DNA of 64,000 bases from Mycobacterium sp. IS-1590 (GCF_001500025.1 NZ_LQIW01000002.1:148096-212095), one strand, 5' to 3'. Positions 19,664-28,552 are shown, counted from the first letter of the stretch. Numbers and translations: made by a program. Notes: generated by a model not told the origin, from the letters alone.

Positions 19664-19870
19664 TCACGACCACGTTCGTGCCCCATTTCGGTTGGACCCC
19701 CGAAACGCCGCGCCGGACTCCGCCACACCCGTTTGCGCCACTCCATTGCGTGCGCCTGCTCGGCCAGTGAGGCCAGCGGCGAGATCGGAGATGAGGCGGT
19801 AGATCGCTTCGGGGTCGGCATCGATGGTGATCTCGGCTTGTGCGGAGGAAGGACCTGATTCGCTCGCGCG
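19664..19870 (-). pseudogene. Decayed SRPBCC (polyketide cyclase/dehydrase) gene fragment
   Basis: Reading the minus strand gives AQAEITIDADPEAIYRLISD, a typical SRPBCC N-terminus, in one frame. The family-like continuation LASLAEQAHAMEWRK lies in a second frame, and AESGAAFRGSNRNGARTW returns to the first before a TGA at 19664-19666. The pieces line up with the first 60 or so residues of a roughly 145-residue domain, with two compensating frame changes and loss of the rest. It is therefore a remnant, not an expressed enzyme. Confidence 0.65.
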
Positions 19871-20127
19871 ACGATCGTCGTCAGCGCCGATCGGACGTCA
19901 GGTCCGGCAGGTCGAAGACCGACCGAGCCAGGCGGGTTGGAGTTGCCGAATCGCACGAAGTCGCTTGATGTTTCGGGCGTCTGACTAAGAAGATTCTTGA
20001 TTCAGCAATGAACGCTTGAAGTGCTCATCGGCTGGGAGGATGCTGTGAGGTTACTGAAAACACAAACGCGACCTTCGCCCGGCGTGGGGATCGACGTGAA
20101 GGTCCAAAGTCGAAATGAGGGGAACGG
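19871..20127. other. Non-coding stretch upstream of a secreted protein
   Basis: With the decayed SRPBCC fragment, this makes a gene-poor gap of about 490 bases. It is more AT-rich than its surroundings in its second half (near 19975-20080), with a small palindrome AAGAAGATTCTT at 19987-19998, and ends with the GAGGGG ribosome binding site of the gene at 20128. No other open frame, RNA gene or element was recognised. Confidence 0.5.
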
Positions 20128-20529
20128 ATGGCAACTCACCGCCGCCGCCTGCGTCACACCGTCGCCGCCGCTTCAATAGCGGCCGCAACTCTTGGTGGCA
20201 TTGCGACGGGGCCGCCTATGACAGCCGGCGCCGAGCCCAGAGAGTGGGACGTAGCTGATTTCGACTTCTGCATGAACAAGGCAGTGGATCGCCACTTACG
20301 CGGCGAGACCAACAATTCGCAATTCGAAGACGATGCGCGGTTCTGCTGCGATCGATCCGGCGGAGTTTGGAGTTCGGCCGATCGTAAGTGCGTGGCACCG
20401 CCCGCCAGCGTTCCACCGCAGATTCCGGGCAACCTGCCCGTGGGAACGCTGCAGCCGGTGCAGCCTGCTCCACCCCTTGTGCACCCCAGTCCAATCGATC
20501 CATCGATGACATTTGATCCGGCGGGATAG
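20128..20529 (+). CDS. Small secreted cysteine-containing protein, function unknown
   Basis: A 133-residue protein with a strong ribosome binding site (GAGGGG 7 bases before ATG). It has an Arg-rich signal peptide, MATHRRRLRHTVAAASIAAA, with probable cleavage after TAGA near residue 35. The short mature domain has four cysteines in DFCMNKA, RFCCDRSGG and DRKCVAP, likely two disulfides, followed by a proline-rich tail (PPASVPPQIPGN onwards). The cysteine pattern recurs, to my memory, in uncharacterised mycobacterial exported proteins. No enzymatic motif is visible. Codon use is slightly less GC-biased than its neighbours. Confidence 0.65.
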   Translation: MATHRRRLRHTVAAASIAAATLGGIATGPPMTAGAEPREWDVADFDFCMNKAVDRHLRGETNNSQFEDDARFCCDRSGGVWSSADRKCVAPPASVPPQIPGNLPVGTLQPVQPAPPLVHPSPIDPSMTFDPAG

Positions 20530-20618
20530 GCCGAAGTCGGTTACCTCAATCATTCGGCCGCGGGGTGCAGCGGTTGACGCCGGAGGCACCGTTTGGCCCG
20601 GGGTCCTAACTGGTCGAA

Positions 20619-22124
20619 CTAGAACGGTGCAGGATCGACATTGCGTGCCCGTTCGGCCTTGATCCGAGCGGCGAAATCGGCTGCGCGAGTGCGTCTTCGC
20701 TTCGGCATCTTCGCGGCGCGATCGGCCGCGGGCGGTGGAATCTCTGGCGGCGGAGGCAGGTTCGCGGTCGTGGTGTCCCAGTCGAAGAACAGCTTGCTAC
20801 CGGGATGGGTGGTATAGGTGTGGCCGCTTGGTGCGGTCCAGATGACGGTCCCATCTGGGAGCTGTACGTCGCGCCAGCCGTCGGGGCCGCCATGGAACGT
20901 CTTCATCATGTGGTTCTTACGGCACAGGCATTTGAGGTTCGACGGATGCGTGGGTCCCAGCGGCCACGGGATCGTGTGGTCGATATCGCAGAGGTCGGCG
21001 GGAACGTCGCATCCCGGTGCGCGACAGTACATATCACGCATGCGCACGAATTCGGCCAGCGCCGCCGACGGCTGATAACGGGACTCGGCCTCTGGTCCCG
21101 GGGTCTTGATCGGGCGCACCTTCGCCCCGCGGCTGATCAGCCAGGGCAGCAGGGACGGGGGCAACGCCCCGTGGCCCAGTAGTACTGCGGTGCCCCGGTT
21201 CTCGGAAGTTTTCGCGTCCGACTGCGGTGGGGTGGCGCCTTCAGCGGCGGTGCTGTCCGCGGCGTCTGATTCGTCGTCTTTCGTTTCTGGAGTCGCGTCG
21301 TTACCTGCTGCAGCAGCGGCGTTTTCGAAAGCGTCTTGGTCGGCGATCACGTGGACGACGATGTTCGACGTCTGCGGACCGGCCGCGGCGCACGTCGGCG
21401 ATCCGCATGCGCATCCCAACCGGTCTTGGTTGGCGGCCAAGGCGCCGATAGCGTCGGCGCGCCGCTCGCCCATACTGCGTGGATCGTTGTCGCACAGACC
21501 CTGCATCATCTCAGCGATGCGGCGTTTGAGGATCGCGGCGTCGGTGGCCAGCAACCTGCCCCACACCGAAGTGGTGCCGGCCGGGTCATCGAGATTACCG
21601 ACGCGAAAATCCCGGGTGCGTGCCGTCGACTGACTTCTCCGCACCGCCAGCGGGTCGAACTTGCCGACGAGCGCGTCGATCGCCGCCTCCAGCCGCTGCT
21701 CTGACAGCGGACCCAATCGAGACGCCCGTTTCGCAAGCGCCGTGTCGATGAGCGCCAACGCCTCAGGGTCCTCGACAAGTTGGGTGCGCCAGGTGATCGC
21801 CGAGACGATCCGCGCACCGATTTCTCCCTGCTCGAACAACGCGGCCACCCGGGGCAGCCGCTCGCGCAACGCCTGCGCGATCCGCATCTGCCCGGACGCG
21901 CGTCGATGCCCGATCGTCATCGCTGCGGCCACCTCGGCGGCGACACTGTCCCACGGGTCGAAGGCACACAGATTGCGTTCGTCATCATCGCTGACCTTGC
22001 GGCGGATCAGCTCCGCGATGGCCGCGAACCGGCGCGCCGCGGCCTCGGCCTCCGCACGCGCACCGTCGGCGATGGCGGCGACGAGAGCGGCGTCGTCCAC
22101 CTCCGCGAACTGTCCTCCGAACAT
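20619..22124 (-). CDS. DUF222 / HNH endonuclease family protein (13E12-type)
   Basis: About 501 residues from ATG 22124. The N-terminal half is the DUF222 helical domain (EAEAAARRFAAIAELIRR through GEIGARIVSAITWRT), then an Ala/Asp-rich linker near residues 290-330. The C-terminal HNH nuclease reads MYCRAPGCDVPADLCDIDHTIPW and NLKCLCRKNHMMKT: two CxxC-like pairs plus the H-N-H residues. This is the 13E12 repeat family that is multicopy in mycobacterial genomes and often marks mobile or rearranged DNA. An in-frame extension upstream to 23156 runs across the DUF427 and glycosylase genes and is not real. The target is unknown. Confidence 0.85.
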   Translation of the reverse strand: MFGGQFAEVDDAALVAAIADGARAEAEAAARRFAAIAELIRRKVSDDDERNLCAFDPWDSVAAEVAAAMTIGHRRASGQMRIAQALRERLPRVAALFEQGEIGARIVSAITWRTQLVEDPEALALIDTALAKRASRLGPLSEQRLEAAIDALVGKFDPLAVRRSQSTARTRDFRVGNLDDPAGTTSVWGRLLATDAAILKRRIAEMMQGLCDNDPRSMGERRADAIGALAANQDRLGCACGSPTCAAAGPQTSNIVVHVIADQDAFENAAAAAGNDATPETKDDESDAADSTAAEGATPPQSDAKTSENRGTAVLLGHGALPPSLLPWLISRGAKVRPIKTPGPEAESRYQPSAALAEFVRMRDMYCRAPGCDVPADLCDIDHTIPWPLGPTHPSNLKCLCRKNHMMKTFHGGPDGWRDVQLPDGTVIWTAPSGHTYTTHPGSKLFFDWDTTTANLPPPPEIPPPAADRAAKMPKRRRTRAADFAARIKAERARNVDPAPF

Positions 22125-22193
22125 GTGTTCGAGTATGCCACCGGGGTATGACACGTCCGGAATCGAGCCGCCACCTCGTACGTTGGCGTTGAT

Positions 22194-22571
22194 ATGAGCG
22201 ATCGACCCGTACTCGAGCCCACCGCGCAACACCCGATCACCGTCGCGCCGACCGGCGCGCACGTCACCGCCCGGGTGAACGGCGAGGTCGTCGCCGACAC
22301 CGATCGAGCGTTGACGCTGCAGGAGTCGACCTACCCGGCCGTGCAGTACATCCCGCTGGCCGACGTCGTCCAAGACAAACTCAGGCCCAGCGACACCCAG
22401 ACGTACTGCCCGTTCAAGGGCGACGCCGCCTACTTCCACGTCGTGACCGAGGCCGGCGCCGTCGAGGACGCCATCTGGACCTATGAGAAGCCCTATCCGG
22501 CGGTCGCCCCCATCGCCGGGCACGTCGCGTTCTATCCGGACAAGGCGGAGATCGTCGTGACCCCGGCATAA
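22194..22571 (+). CDS. DUF427 family protein (Rv0140-like)
   Basis: A 125-residue single-domain protein. It shows the DUF427 pattern VTVARVNGEVVADTDRAL-like strands (here ITVAPTGAHVTARVNGEVVA), YIPLADV, the conserved TYCPFKGDAAYFHV and a late GHVAFYPDKAEIVV. The fold is a small beta-barrel of unknown activity, sometimes fused to other enzymes. It is followed ten bases later by the DNA glycosylase gene on the same strand, and the pair sits near a ClC gene as in the Rv0140-Rv0143c region of M. tuberculosis. No ligand is assigned. Confidence 0.85.
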   Translation: MSDRPVLEPTAQHPITVAPTGAHVTARVNGEVVADTDRALTLQESTYPAVQYIPLADVVQDKLRPSDTQTYCPFKGDAAYFHVVTEAGAVEDAIWTYEKPYPAVAPIAGHVAFYPDKAEIVVTPA

Positions 22572-22580
22572 CCTTGGCCG

Positions 22581-23492
22581 GTGCACACCTCGGTGAGCGT
22601 CGTCTTCGACGGCCCGGTCAGCCCCGCGTTGACCCTGGCGCCGCTGCGACGTGGCCGAAAGGACCCCTGCTACTTCGACGCCCCCGACGGAGCGATCTGG
22701 CGCACCAGCCTGATGCGCAGCGGCCCGGTCACCGCGCGCCTCACCAAATCGGCCCCCGACACGGTCGACTGCGAAGCATGGGGTGACGGTGCGATGGAAT
22801 TCGCCGAGACCCTGCCCGCCCAACTCGGGGCGTACGACGACAACGTCGGCTTCTCGCCCAGCGAACCGACGATCGTGGCCGCGCATCGACGCGTCCGGCA
22901 TCTGCGGCTCGGCCGCACCGACCGGGTGCTCGAAGCGCTGATTCCCGCGGTGCTCGAACAGCGGGTCTATGGAAAGGACGCTCGCCGCGCGTGGCGGCTG
23001 CTCGTCACCAAGTACGGCGCGCCTGCGCCGGGACCGGCGCCCGTGCACATGCGAGTCCCGCCGCCTGGTGAGGTCTGGCGCCGCATTCCGTCGTGGGAGT
23101 TCCACCGCGCCAACGTCGACCCTCGGCGCGCTCGCACCGTCGTCGTGTGTGCGCAACGCGCCGACTCGCTGGAACGACTCGGCGCCCGGTCACCGGCGAA
23201 GGCCCGCGCCGCGATGGCGTCGCTTCCCGGGGTCGGCGAGTGGACGGCCGCGGAGACGAGTCAACGCGCATTCGGTGACGCGGACGCGCTCTCGGTCGGC
23301 GACTATCACCTGGCGAAGATGGTCGGATGGAGCCTGCTGGGGCATCCGATCGACGATCCCGCGATGGTCGAGTTGCTCGAACCGCTTCGCCCTCACCGTC
23401 ATCGCGCGGTGCGCTTGTTGGAGGTGAGCGGTCTTGCGGTGCTGCCGCGGTTCGGCCCGCGCATGGCGATCCCCAATCTGATCGAGATGTGA
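22581..23492 (+). CDS. DNA-3-methyladenine glycosylase-like HhH-GPD protein (Rv0142-like)
   Basis: A 303-residue protein starting at GTG 22581. The N-terminal half resembles the beta-rich AlkA domain; the C-terminal half is the HhH-GPD fold with LEALIPAVLEQRV, the hairpin LPGVGEWTAAET and the conserved SVGDYHLAKMVGW, whose Asp is the expected catalytic residue. It probably removes alkylated bases in base excision repair. No iron-sulfur cysteines are present, as in AlkA. It is co-directional with the DUF427 gene. Confidence 0.82.
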   Translation: MHTSVSVVFDGPVSPALTLAPLRRGRKDPCYFDAPDGAIWRTSLMRSGPVTARLTKSAPDTVDCEAWGDGAMEFAETLPAQLGAYDDNVGFSPSEPTIVAAHRRVRHLRLGRTDRVLEALIPAVLEQRVYGKDARRAWRLLVTKYGAPAPGPAPVHMRVPPPGEVWRRIPSWEFHRANVDPRRARTVVVCAQRADSLERLGARSPAKARAAMASLPGVGEWTAAETSQRAFGDADALSVGDYHLAKMVGWSLLGHPIDDPAMVELLEPLRPHRHRAVRLLEVSGLAVLPRFGPRMAIPNLIEM

Positions 23493-23505
23493 CGCGTGCG
23501 ACGGG

Positions 23506-23533
23506 GTTGATTACCGCACCAATGCAGCGGGTA
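23506..23533 (+). promoter_or_regulatory. Putative SigF-type promoter of dps
   Basis: GTTGAT (23506-23511), a 17-base spacer and GGGTA (23529-23533) resemble the mycobacterial SigF promoter GTTT-N15-17-GGGTA with one mismatch in the upstream element. It is 39 bases before the dps start. M. smegmatis dps is known to use SigF/SigH under starvation. Confidence 0.5.
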
Positions 23534-23572
23534 GTCGAAGCCACGACACCGTATGCGTGCAAAGGAGCTTCA

Positions 23573-24136
23573 ATGCCTAGATCCAATTACACAGTCCCCG
23601 GCATGACTGACAAGGACGCCACAAAGGTCGCCGAACTGCTGCAGAAGCAGTTGAGCCGGTACAACGATCTTCACCTGACCCTCAAGCACATCCACTGGAA
23701 TGTGGTGGGCCCGAACTTCATCGGCGTGCACGAAATGATCGACCCGCAGGTCGAGTTGGTGCGCGGCTATGCCGACGAGGTCGCCGAACGGATCGCCACG
23801 CTCGGCTTCTCGCCCAAGGGCACGCCCGGCGCGATCATCGAAGACCGCAGCTGGGATGACTACTCGCTGGACCGCGACACCGTGCAAGCGCACCTCGCCG
23901 CGCTCGACCTGGTCTACGACGGCATCATCGAGGACACCCGTCATAACATCGAAGAGGCCGAGGACGCCGATCCGGTGACCGAGGACATCTTGATCGGCCA
24001 CGCCGCCGAACTCGAGAAGTTCCAGTGGTTCGTGCGCGCGCACCTGGAGAACGCGGGTGGTGAGCTCGCCAACAAGGGCGCGACGACGGAGAAGGCGGCA
24101 GCAAGCCAGGCCAAGAAGAAGTCCTCGGCCAAGTAA
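23573..24136 (+). CDS. dps: Dps-family DNA-binding ferritin (Dps1-like)
   Basis: A 187-residue protein nearly identical in its core to M. smegmatis Dps1 as I recall it. The ferroxidase-site residues are in LHLTLKHIHWNVVGP (His) and HEMIDPQVELVRGYADEVAERI (Asp and Glu). The C-terminal tail after residue 160 is Lys/Ala-rich (QAKKKSSAK), which gives DNA binding in this subfamily. It forms dodecamers that oxidise and store iron and coat DNA in stationary phase. A strong ribosome binding site, AAAGGAGC, precedes ATG 23573, with the putative SigF promoter further upstream. Confidence 0.94.
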   Translation: MPRSNYTVPGMTDKDATKVAELLQKQLSRYNDLHLTLKHIHWNVVGPNFIGVHEMIDPQVELVRGYADEVAERIATLGFSPKGTPGAIIEDRSWDDYSLDRDTVQAHLAALDLVYDGIIEDTRHNIEEAEDADPVTEDILIGHAAELEKFQWFVRAHLENAGGELANKGATTEKAAASQAKKKSSAK

Positions 24137-24184
24137 CGGTGGCCAAGTATCGCTGGCTAAATCTGCGGGCGGGGGCTGCCGGTG

Positions 24185-25576
24185 TCAGCCGGTGCCCCGC
24201 TCGGCCGCAGCGGTCTCCCGGTCCAAGCGCTGCGCCCGGTAGATCGACACCTCGGTGCGCGACATCAACATGTAGGCGACACCGACCGCGACCATCGCGC
24301 ACGGGAGCACCGAGAACGAGCCGGTCATCTCCGCCACCATGATCATCACGGCCAGCGGCGCGTGCGCGACGCTGCCGAAGCACGCCATCATGCCGACGAC
24401 GACGAAGGTGGCGGGGCTGTCGGGGATTCCGGGAGCGTCGACCAGATCGCCGAGTCGCCACAGAGCCGCGCCGACGAATGCGCCCACGACCACACCGGGC
24501 CCGAAGATGCCGCCCGATCCGCCGGTGCCGATCGACAACGATGTCGCCACAATCTTGGCCAGCGGCAGTATCAGCACGATCCACAGCGGGATCGCCATCA
24601 GGGTGTCGGTGGCGGTCGCCTTCTGCGCCCATCCGTACCCGCTCGCGAGTACCTGTGGGATCGCCAGGCCCAGCAGTCCCACCGCCAGCCCGCCGACCGC
24701 GGGTTTGAGCACCTTGTGGCCGGGCAGTCGTCCGGTCAGTGCGACGGTGGCGTAGAAGATGCGCGCGTAGAGGTACCCGACGCCGGCCGCGACGACGCCA
24801 AGCACGACGAACCAGCCCAAATCCAGCGGGCTGTCGAACCGGTAGTCGGTGGCGACGAACCCGAACAGCGGGTCGAACCCGAGGATCGAACCGAGTACCG
24901 AGTAGGCGGTCGCCGAGGTGATGAATCCCGGGATCAATGCCCGGTAGTCGAAATCGCGGCGGTACACGATCGACGCCGCCAGCACCGCGCCACCCAGCGG
25001 GGCGCCGAAGATCGCCCCGATGCCCGATCCGATGCCGAGCGACACGGCCACACGCCCGTCCTGGTCGGACAGGTTCAGCCAGCGCGTCAGCATGGACCCG
25101 AAGCCCGCGGAGATCTGCGCCGCGGGGCCCTCACGGCCGCCGGAACCGCCCGACCCGATGGTCAACGCGCTGGCGATGGTCTTGATCACGATGGCTCGTC
25201 CGCGGATGGCGCGAGGGTCGGTGTGCACGGCCTCGATGGCGCTGTCGGTGCCGTGTCCCTCGGCCTCCGGCGCGAATGTCGCGACCAGCCAGGCCGATAC
25301 GAGTGCGCCGCCGCAGACCACCAGCGGGATGGCCCACGGTCGTTCGAAGCCGGTCGAACCGGGGTCGCCGCCGTCGCCGACCGGTTTGGGGATGCGGTAA
25401 CCGGCCAGGTCACCGAGAAGGAAGTCGCCCGCGTACTCGAGCGCCAGATAGAACACCACCGCCCCGAGGCCGGCGATGACGCCGATAGAGATCCCGAGGA
25501 TCAGCCACTTACGGATGTAACCGGAGCGTCGAATGAATCCACCGAGCCCGCCGCCGGCTTCACGGGTCTCGGCCAT
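24185..25576 (-). CDS. ClC-family chloride channel/transporter (Rv0143c-like)
   Basis: A 463-residue integral membrane protein with about ten hydrophobic helices. The ClC signatures are GSGGSGGREGPAAQI at about residues 141-155 (with gating Glu149), GIFGPGVVVGAF for the GxFxP motif, and a late MMACFGSVAHAPLAVMIMVAE. There are no C-terminal CBS domains. It moves chloride, possibly in exchange for protons. It is convergent with dps and follows the thioesterase gene on the same strand 12 bases away. Its position near the DUF427 and glycosylase genes matches the M. tuberculosis order. Confidence 0.9.
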   Translation of the reverse strand: MAETREAGGGLGGFIRRSGYIRKWLILGISIGVIAGLGAVVFYLALEYAGDFLLGDLAGYRIPKPVGDGGDPGSTGFERPWAIPLVVCGGALVSAWLVATFAPEAEGHGTDSAIEAVHTDPRAIRGRAIVIKTIASALTIGSGGSGGREGPAAQISAGFGSMLTRWLNLSDQDGRVAVSLGIGSGIGAIFGAPLGGAVLAASIVYRRDFDYRALIPGFITSATAYSVLGSILGFDPLFGFVATDYRFDSPLDLGWFVVLGVVAAGVGYLYARIFYATVALTGRLPGHKVLKPAVGGLAVGLLGLAIPQVLASGYGWAQKATATDTLMAIPLWIVLILPLAKIVATSLSIGTGGSGGIFGPGVVVGAFVGAALWRLGDLVDAPGIPDSPATFVVVGMMACFGSVAHAPLAVMIMVAEMTGSFSVLPCAMVAVGVAYMLMSRTEVSIYRAQRLDRETAAAERGTG

Positions 25577-25588
25577 GGTCTCCAGATG

Positions 25589-26404
25589 CTAGTGCGGCGC
25601 TGCGCGGTATGCAGTCAGTCTGGCGGTGATCGCCACGCCGCCACCGGGGCCGACGGCTTGCCCCTCGGCAACACCCGTCCTGCGCCCGACACGCAAAGCG
25701 GTTCCCACATAACGGGATTCGGGTCCGCTGTGGAAGGGCCGCAAGAAGTTGACCCGCAGCGACGCAGTCCGCAGCGGATGTTTCTGACCTGCGTCGTCGA
25801 GTGCCGCGGCCGCCACCAGTTCCAGCGCCATGGCCGTCACCCCGCCGTGCACGATGCCGATCGCGTTGTTCAGCACGGGATCCTCGTCCTGCAACAGAAC
25901 CCGGCCCGCGCCGCCGCTCTCGGCGACGCGAACCGCCATCCGGTCGGCAAGCGTCCCGGGCGGCAGCGGGCCGGACGGGCCGTCGGGGAACGGTGCGATG
26001 TCGGCGGGCGACTGGATGTAGAACGAGCGCACGGTGGCGGTGGCGAGCACGGTGCCGCGGTGGGTGAGTTCGCACAGCGCCAACGCCACGTCGCTCTTGG
26101 CGCCGAACGGCCGGGCGGTCGCGACCACAGGTACATCGGGTGCGCCTGCGATGATCTCGGCGGCGTGCGGATCTGCTTCCAGGGACAGCTCGCTGGACAC
26201 CGTCCACTCGTCATCGGCGCGGCGCCGGTGGTTGACGAGGCCGCACGCGTGATCGACCAGCATCGCCATGGGCGCGATGGTCGGGGCGCCGGTCAGCGGG
26301 TTCACCATTCCACCCACCGGAATCGAGGCCACACACTCGTCGGGCGTGTCCACGGACGTCGCGATGCCGAACCGGCCCAACGGAGTGTTCAGTGGATGTG
26401 ACAT
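25589..26404 (-). CDS. Double-hotdog thioesterase-family protein
   Basis: A 271-residue protein containing two hotdog domains. The first covers about residues 20-130 (MAMLVDHACGLVNHRR, WTVSSELSLEAD). The second (about 150-268) holds NNAIGIVHGGVTAMALELVA, the PaaI-type HGG motif, and LRTASLRVNFLRPFHSG. It probably hydrolyses an acyl- or aryl-CoA. It is 12 bases upstream of the ClC gene and divergent from the metal ATPase over a 54-base gap that contains the CsoR-like operator, so its own promoter overlaps that operator. Confidence 0.8.
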   Translation of the reverse strand: MSHPLNTPLGRFGIATSVDTPDECVASIPVGGMVNPLTGAPTIAPMAMLVDHACGLVNHRRRADDEWTVSSELSLEADPHAAEIIAGAPDVPVVATARPFGAKSDVALALCELTHRGTVLATATVRSFYIQSPADIAPFPDGPSGPLPPGTLADRMAVRVAESGGAGRVLLQDEDPVLNNAIGIVHGGVTAMALELVAAAALDDAGQKHPLRTASLRVNFLRPFHSGPESRYVGTALRVGRRTGVAEGQAVGPGGGVAITARLTAYRAAPH

Positions 26405-26437
26405 CGGGATACAGCGTGACCGAACAAGCCCTGGCTA

Positions 26438-26456
26438 TATACCCCTAGGGGGTATA
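26438..26456. promoter_or_regulatory. CsoR/RicR-like copper operator TATACCCC-N3-GGGGTATA
   Basis: A perfect 8-base inverted repeat around TAG, ending two bases before the ATG of the P-type ATPase. It matches the actinobacterial CsoR/RicR operator pattern ATACCCC-N3-GGGGTAT. A copper-sensing repressor bound here would block transcription of the ATPase gene, and perhaps of the divergent thioesterase. The regulator gene itself is not in the window. Confidence 0.8.
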
Positions 26457-26458
26457 CC

Positions 26459-28552
26459 ATGACCGCCATGACGCATACCGGCCATGGTGCACAACACCCG
26501 GACACGGCCGCGGAGGGTCATTCGGGCCACGACCATCCGGGCGGCCACTCGAACGGCCACTCGGGCGGTCATGACCACGCCGGCCATGTAGCCGAGTTCC
26601 GGCGCCTGTTCTGGACCATGCTCGTGCTCGCCGTCCCCACGGTCGCGCTGTCCGGGATGTTCGCGATGATCCTCGGCTACTCGCTGCCCGACATCCCCGG
26701 GATCCGATGGGTTCCGCCGGTGCTCGGCACCGTGATGTACGTCTGGGGCGGGCGGCCTTTCCTGTCCGGGGCGATCAGTGAAATCCGTTCCCGCGCACCG
26801 GGAATGATGCTGCTGATCGGGCTTGCGATCACGGTGGCGTTCCTGTCGTCCTGGGGCGCCAGCCTCGGCGTGCTGCACCATGAGCTCGACTTCTGGTGGG
26901 AACTGGCGCTGCTGATCGTGATCATGCTGCTCGGCCACTGGATCGAGATGCGCTCGCTCGCGCAGACCACGTCCGCGCTCGATTCGCTGGCTGCGCTGCT
27001 GCCCGACGAGGCCGAGCGGGTCGTCGACGGCGGCACGGAGACCGTCGCACCGGCGCAGCTGCGGGTGGGCGACGTCGTGCTGGTGCGCCCGGGAGGCAAC
27101 ATCCCCGCTGACGGCGAGATCGTCGACGGCGCCGCGGACGTCGACGAGTCGATGGTCACCGGCGAATCGCGCCCGGTCCGCCGCGAGGCGGGCGACCACG
27201 TCGTGGCCGGCACCGTGGCCACCGACTCGGGGTTGCGGGTGCAGGTCAGCGCGGTCGGCGACGACACGACCCTCGCCGGCATCCAGCGGTTGGTGACCGA
27301 GGCGCAGAACTCGTCGTCGCGGGCCCAGCGCCTGGCGGACAAGGCGGCGGGCTGGCTGTTCTGGTTCGCATTGTCGGCGGCGGTCGTCACGGCGGTGGTG
27401 TGGTCGTTCGCGGGAATGCCCGCAGCGGCCGTCGTCAGGACCATCACGGTGCTGGTGATCGCCTGTCCGCACGCGCTCGGGCTGGCGATACCGCTGGTGG
27501 TCTCGATCGCCACCGAACGCGCCGCGCGCGGCGGAGTTCTGGTCAAGGACCGGCTTGCGCTGGAGAGCATGCGCACCGTCGAGGCCGTGTTGTTCGACAA
27601 GACCGGCACGCTGACCAAGGGGGAGCCGACGGTCACCGGGGTTGCGACCGCGCCCGCCCAATCGGCCGAGGACGTCCTGACGTGGGCGGCGGCGGCCGAG
27701 GCGTACTCCGAGCATCCGCTGGCCCGGGCGATCGTCGCGGCCGCGCGCGACCGCTCGCTGACGCTGCCACCGACCACCGACTTCAGCTCGTCCCCGGCGG
27801 TCGGCGTCACGGCCACCGTCGGGGGCCGAACCGTCCAGGTCGGCGGGCCGCGGATGCTGGTCGAAGCCGGGCTCACCGAGCTGCCCGATACCGGGCGGTG
27901 GCGCGACGAAGGGGCGATCATCCTGCACGTCGTCGTCGACGGTGAGGCCGTGGGGGCGATCAAGCTGGCGGACGAGGTGCGACCGGAATCGCGGCAGGTG
28001 GTGGAGGCGCTGACCAAACTCGGCGTCGAAGTGGTGATGATCACCGGCGACGCGGAGGCCGTCGCGCGATCCGTGGCCGCCGACCTGGGGATCGAGCGCG
28101 TGTTCGCCGGGGTACGGCCGGAAGACAAGGCGGCGAAGGTGGCCGAACTGCAGCGCGAGGGCCGCAAAGTGGCGATGGTCGGGGACGGCGTCAACGACGC
28201 CCCCGCACTCGCCCAGGCCGACGTCGGTATCGCGATCGGCGCGGGGACCGACGTGGCGATCGCCTCGGCCGGGGTGATCCTGGCCGGATCGGATCCGCGC
28301 TCGGTGCTTTCGGTGCTGCTGCTGTCCCGCGCCGCCTATCGCAAGATGAAGCAAAACCTTTGGTGGGCAGCGGGATACAACCTGGTGTCGGTGCCGCTGG
28401 CTGCTGGGGTGCTGGCACCGGTCGGCTTCATCCTGCCGATGTCCGTCGGCGCGATCTTGATGTCGGCGTCGACCGTGGTGGTGGCGCTGAATGCCCAGCT
28501 GCTGCGACGGCTGGACCTCACCCCCGAGGCCAGCCTAAAGGCGGTTTTATAA
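26459..28552 (+). CDS. P1B-type heavy-metal ATPase with CPH motif (CopB-like)
   Basis: A 697-residue P-type ATPase. The first 45 residues are a His-rich tail (HSGHDHPGGHSNGHSGGHDH) with no CxxC metal domain. The membrane metal site is C336-P337-H338 in VIACPHALGLA rather than the usual CPC, which defines the P1B-3 (CopB) group associated with copper or silver export. Other motifs: TGES (actuator), D380 in DKTGTLTKG (phosphorylation), SEHPLARAI (the HP motif) and GDGVNDAPAL. ATG 26459 is only two bases after the operator, so the message is probably leaderless or a later ATG (26468) is used. Confidence 0.92.
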   Translation: MTAMTHTGHGAQHPDTAAEGHSGHDHPGGHSNGHSGGHDHAGHVAEFRRLFWTMLVLAVPTVALSGMFAMILGYSLPDIPGIRWVPPVLGTVMYVWGGRPFLSGAISEIRSRAPGMMLLIGLAITVAFLSSWGASLGVLHHELDFWWELALLIVIMLLGHWIEMRSLAQTTSALDSLAALLPDEAERVVDGGTETVAPAQLRVGDVVLVRPGGNIPADGEIVDGAADVDESMVTGESRPVRREAGDHVVAGTVATDSGLRVQVSAVGDDTTLAGIQRLVTEAQNSSSRAQRLADKAAGWLFWFALSAAVVTAVVWSFAGMPAAAVVRTITVLVIACPHALGLAIPLVVSIATERAARGGVLVKDRLALESMRTVEAVLFDKTGTLTKGEPTVTGVATAPAQSAEDVLTWAAAAEAYSEHPLARAIVAAARDRSLTLPPTTDFSSSPAVGVTATVGGRTVQVGGPRMLVEAGLTELPDTGRWRDEGAIILHVVVDGEAVGAIKLADEVRPESRQVVEALTKLGVEVVMITGDAEAVARSVAADLGIERVFAGVRPEDKAAKVAELQREGRKVAMVGDGVNDAPALAQADVGIAIGAGTDVAIASAGVILAGSDPRSVLSVLLLSRAAYRKMKQNLWWAAGYNLVSVPLAAGVLAPVGFILPMSVGAILMSASTVVVALNAQLLRRLDLTPEASLKAVL

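Noticed and set aside
19639..19956. A 105-residue gene on the minus strand
   Set aside because: Its meaningful part is only LASLAEQAHAMEWRK, which belongs to the frameshifted SRPBCC remnant; the rest is unstructured.
22125..23156. In-frame upstream extension of the HNH gene
   Set aside because: It runs through the DUF427 gene and into the glycosylase gene on the opposite strand; family members begin near ATG 22124.
24182..26401. A 739-codon frame on the plus strand across the ClC and thioesterase genes
   Set aside because: Composition is Arg/His/Asp/Gly-rich as expected for an antisense shadow in high-GC DNA, and both minus-strand genes have clear motifs.
26435..28354. A 639-codon minus frame across the metal ATPase
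   Set aside because: It is the complement of an intact P-type ATPase with all catalytic motifs.
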